Shown here piece by piece: positions 61,346 through 64,000 of a stretch of DNA of 64,000 bases. A model generated the notes under the pieces. It was given only the letters and a program-made list of their open reading frames with translations, had not been told where the DNA came from and did not search any database. Source of the DNA: an uncultured bacterium (lineage in GTDB: Bacteria; Bacillota; Clostridia; Lachnospirales; Lachnospiraceae); the NCBI GenBank assembly GCA_947643595.1, contig CANRWP010000002.1, positions 51,036 through 115,035 of the forward strand, in the 5' to 3' direction. The stretch's first letter is position 1. Every line of letters begins with the position of its first letter. A program made the translations under genes and the position numbers.

Positions 61346-61845
61346 ACAATAATATAGAAGTATTGGAAGAAGTATTGGATGTTTTGGAGGATGAGAGAAA
61401 ACATTTTCTGGATCTTGTAAATCAGAATGAATTTAGAATGGAAGAAATAAATTCTTATTTGAGAGAGCTCTCTAAAAGTGAAGATGAAGATTTTAAAGTT
61501 TTTTCTCCCAGAAACGTAGAAAATATGCATAGAGAACAGATTGAGGCGGATGTCTCGGAAAAGAAAAAGTATGAGGAAGAGAATAAAGAGTATCTTAAGA
61601 AGATAAGTTTTCTGAAAAAATTGATAGATAAGGTCAATATTGTGATTGCAAACTTGCAGTATGAGGAAGAACCAGATATCCCGGAAGAAAATAAAAATGA
61701 AGATAAGGATACTTTGGAAAGTGATCATATTGCTCATCAGATATTAAATTGTGTATCTTTTATTATACCTGATGCGGATCGAGCAAAAGTGGAACTCACT
61801 GCCCTGGCAAAAAAATTGTCCGATGACACTATATATAGAAAATAA
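61342..61845 (+). CDS. Coiled-coil hypothetical protein
   Basis: ATG overlaps the upstream TGA (ATGA); Glu/Lys-rich helical sequence; no family recognised. Confidence 0.65.
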   Translation: MNNNIEVLEEVLDVLEDERKHFLDLVNQNEFRMEEINSYLRELSKSEDEDFKVFSPRNVENMHREQIEADVSEKKKYEEENKEYLKKISFLKKLIDKVNIVIANLQYEEEPDIPEENKNEDKDTLESDHIAHQILNCVSFIIPDADRAKVELTALAKKLSDDTIYRK

Positions 61846-61875
61846 TACAGCTGCATACATTGTACGGCATTACTG

Positions 61876-61913
61876 CAAAAATGAAATGTTTCACGTGAAA
61901 CATTTCATTTTTG
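61876..61913. promoter_or_regulatory. parS: parS site 1 within a 38-bp perfect palindrome (core 61887-61902)
   Basis: CAAAAATGAAATGTTTCACGTGAAACATTTCATTTTTG; core TGTTTCACGTGAAACA is an exact match to the bacterial parS consensus. Confidence 0.92.
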
Positions 61914-61932
61914 GATACTCTCACCACAATAT

Positions 61933-61952
61933 AATGTTTCACGTGAAACATT
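61933..61952. promoter_or_regulatory. parS: parS site 2 (core 61935-61950)
   Basis: AATGTTTCACGTGAAACATT, exact parS core. Confidence 0.92.
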
Positions 61953-62090
61953 TTAACCACAATATATTGAAATAAAATTTGTGAAACATTTATATTATGT
62001 AAAATGTTTTGTGAAACATTATATGGATAGATTATTAAAGTATAAAAAAAGATAAATGGATGGACACAATATATAGTAAAAAAATATGTG

Positions 62091-62119
62091 TTGACAAAGA
62101 ATAACTTATGGGGTATATT
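62091..62119 (+). promoter_or_regulatory. Promoter of the ABC-F gene
   Basis: TTGACA (62091-62096), 17-nt spacer, TATATT (62114-62119). Confidence 0.8.
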
Positions 62120-62152
62120 AAGAAACAGAAATAAAAGGAAAGAGGTGTGAGT

Positions 62153-62173
62153 GTGATTATTATTACCTGCTAA
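62153..62173 (+). CDS. Putative leader peptide (GTG start, MIIITC*)
   Basis: SD-like aaaggaaagagg ending at 62145, 7 nt before GTG ATT ATT ATT ACC TGC TAA; lies between promoter and terminator of the ABC-F gene. Confidence 0.4.
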   Translation: MIIITC

Positions 62174-62295
62174 ATTATTAATTTTAGAATGGCATGATGG
62201 AGTCAGTTTGTCATGCGGCAGGAATATTTTCACATTAGGCCTTTAAATAGGGATAGATCAATACTGAGAAAGTCTCTCGATTTTTCAGAACAATG

Positions 62296-62325
62296 AAGAT
62301 GCAGAAAATATTTCTGCATCTTTTT
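62296..62325 (+). terminator. Intrinsic terminator in the 5' leader of the ABC-F gene
   Basis: AAGATGCAGAAA-ata-TTTCTGCATCTT followed by TTT; about 30 nt upstream of the ATG at 62356. Confidence 0.82.
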
Positions 62326-62355
62326 ATCTTATGTGAAAGAAAGTGAGGAATAATA

Positions 62356-63921
62356 ATGTCATTGATCAGTGTAAACAATTTAACTTTTCATTATGAGGGA
62401 AGCTTTGATGAGATTTTTGAGGATGTATCTTTTCAGATAGATACTGACTGGAAGCTGGGATTTACAGCGAGAAATGGAAGAGGAAAGACAACATTTTTAA
62501 AATTGCTGATGGGAGAGTACGAATACAGAGGAAGTATCAGCTGCAATGAAAGTTTTGATTATTTTCCGTTTGAAATAAGAGACAGGGAGAGGTCTTTTCT
62601 TGAGATCATCGAAGAGCTATATCCGGAATATGAGTTGTGGAAAGTTTGTAAAGAGTTATCTCTGCTGCAGGCAGAGGAGGAAATCTTGTATCGTCCCTTT
62701 TATACATTGAGCAACGGAGAACAGACAAAGGCGATGCTGGCAGTTTTATTTTCCCAGGAGAGCAGATTTCTTCTGATAGATGAACCGACCAACCATCTGG
62801 ATGTGAGAGGAAGAAAAAGTATCAGAGAATATTTAAAACAAAAGAAGGGCTTTATTGTCGTCTCTCACGACAGAGATCTTTTGGATGAGTGTGTGGATCA
62901 TATTCTTGTCATCAATAAGACTGATATCGAAGTGTATAAAGGAAATTTCTCTACATGGTGGGAGGAAAAGAAACGAAGGGATAACTGGGAGCGGGAGGAA
63001 AATGAACGGCTGAAAAAGGATATTAAGAGATTAAAGGAATCAGCCCGTGTAAAGGAGGAGTGGGCGGATAATATCGAGTCCAGAAAGATCGGAAAAAAAG
63101 CCTATGAGGAGGTAAAGAGAAAAGGAATTTCCACAAAAGGACGAAGGGCTTATATCGGGGAAAAGACGAGAAGAATGGAGAAGCGCCGAAAAAATCTGGA
63201 AAATCGGGAGGAGAGAGCAATCGAGGAAAAGTCAAAGCTTCTCAAGAATCTGGAGACAGCGGAGGATTTAAAGCTTTTTCCGTTGAGGCATTACAAAGAT
63301 GTCTCTGTAAGTCTGTCCGATGTCTGCATCTACTATGGACAGGAGGATGGAAGCCAAAAAAATCTGGGCACAGTCAGCTTTGATATAAGGAACGGAGAAT
63401 GCGTGGTTCTGTGTGGAAAAAATGGCTGTGGGAAATCCAGTATCTTGAAGGCAGTCATACAGGCGGCGGAAGAAAAAGAGGGAATGGTTCCCGGGGAAAG
63501 CCTTTCGATGACAGAGCCGATCTGTTATACCGGAACGATCACTACGGCGGGAGGACTTAAAATTTCTTATGTACCGCAGGATACAAGTCATCTGCGGGGA
63601 AGTCTCATCGATTATGCTGAGCAATATCACCTGAATCTGAGTTCTTTTCTGATGCTTCTTCGAAAACTGGATCTGGAGAGGGAACAGTTTGAAAAGAATT
63701 TGGAGGAATACAGCGGCGGACAGAAGAAGAAGGTGTTGATTGCCAGAAGCCTGAGCGAGCAGGCGCATCTGTATATATGGGATGAATCCTTAAATTTTAT
63801 CGACGTGTTTTCCAGAATGCAGATAGAAGAGCTTCTTACAAAATATCGTCCTACCATGCTGCTTGTGGAGCATGACACGGCTTTCGTGGAAAAGGTGGGG
63901 AGCAAGATAATTGAAATGTAG
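62356..63921 (+). CDS. ABC-F family ATPase, Lsa-type (putative ribosome-protection/antibiotic-resistance protein)
   Basis: Two NBDs: NGRGKTTFLKLLMG, TLSNGEQTKAMLAVLF, FLLIDEPTNHLD; CGKNGCGKSSILKAV, YSGGQKKKVLIARSL, LYIWDESLNFIDVFSRMQIEELL (Lsa/Vga-like second Walker B); basic linker. Confidence 0.88.
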   Translation: MSLISVNNLTFHYEGSFDEIFEDVSFQIDTDWKLGFTARNGRGKTTFLKLLMGEYEYRGSISCNESFDYFPFEIRDRERSFLEIIEELYPEYELWKVCKELSLLQAEEEILYRPFYTLSNGEQTKAMLAVLFSQESRFLLIDEPTNHLDVRGRKSIREYLKQKKGFIVVSHDRDLLDECVDHILVINKTDIEVYKGNFSTWWEEKKRRDNWEREENERLKKDIKRLKESARVKEEWADNIESRKIGKKAYEEVKRKGISTKGRRAYIGEKTRRMEKRRKNLENREERAIEEKSKLLKNLETAEDLKLFPLRHYKDVSVSLSDVCIYYGQEDGSQKNLGTVSFDIRNGECVVLCGKNGCGKSSILKAVIQAAEEKEGMVPGESLSMTEPICYTGTITTAGGLKISYVPQDTSHLRGSLIDYAEQYHLNLSSFLMLLRKLDLEREQFEKNLEEYSGGQKKKVLIARSLSEQAHLYIWDESLNFIDVFSRMQIEELLTKYRPTMLLVEHDTAFVEKVGSKIIEM

Positions 63922-64000
63922 AAATTTTCGTGATAAAATAATATTTGGTGTTAGTCAGCAAATGGGTTGGTAAGGTTATATGGCCAGTAAACCGGCTTTC

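Overview
64 kb window of a low-to-moderate GC Bacillota chromosome, probably Lachnospiraceae/Clostridia (inferred from gene content and order), spanning the replication origin. dnaA-dnaN-S4/yaaA-recF-gyrB-gyrA lie on the minus strand to the left of the origin. rpmH-rnpA-yidD-yidC-jag-mnmE-mnmG-rsmG lie on the plus strand to the right. DnaA boxes sit in the dnaA-rpmH gap. Two perfect parS sequences lie about 8 kb from the origin with no parA/parB genes visible in the window. Left of the core region are accessory catabolic modules: (i) a LacI-regulated ribose-type sugar ABC system with a recognisable operator; (ii) a GntR-associated operon combining a YhcH/YiaL protein, a ribose-type ABC transporter, a dihydropyrimidinase-like amidohydrolase, a 2-hydroxyacid dehydrogenase and a LyxK-like FGGY kinase; (iii) an SAH/MTA-recycling block (mtnN; mtaD-ahcY, where the AhcY homologue has a divergent adenine-pocket motif); (iv) a GH65 phosphorylase / HAD / DUF624 / PIG-L deacetylase / ABC / YesMN-type cluster; (v) an opp oligopeptide operon; (vi) a two-component system, a heptad-repeat coiled-coil ORF and a MacB/FtsX-type ABC pair. 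The right end carries an Lsa-type ABC-F gene with a strong promoter, a putative 6-codon leader peptide and an intrinsic terminator just ahead of the start codon, which looks like an attenuator. I recognised no tRNA, rRNA, CRISPR array, prophage or IS element. Product names come from reading translated motifs without database searches.
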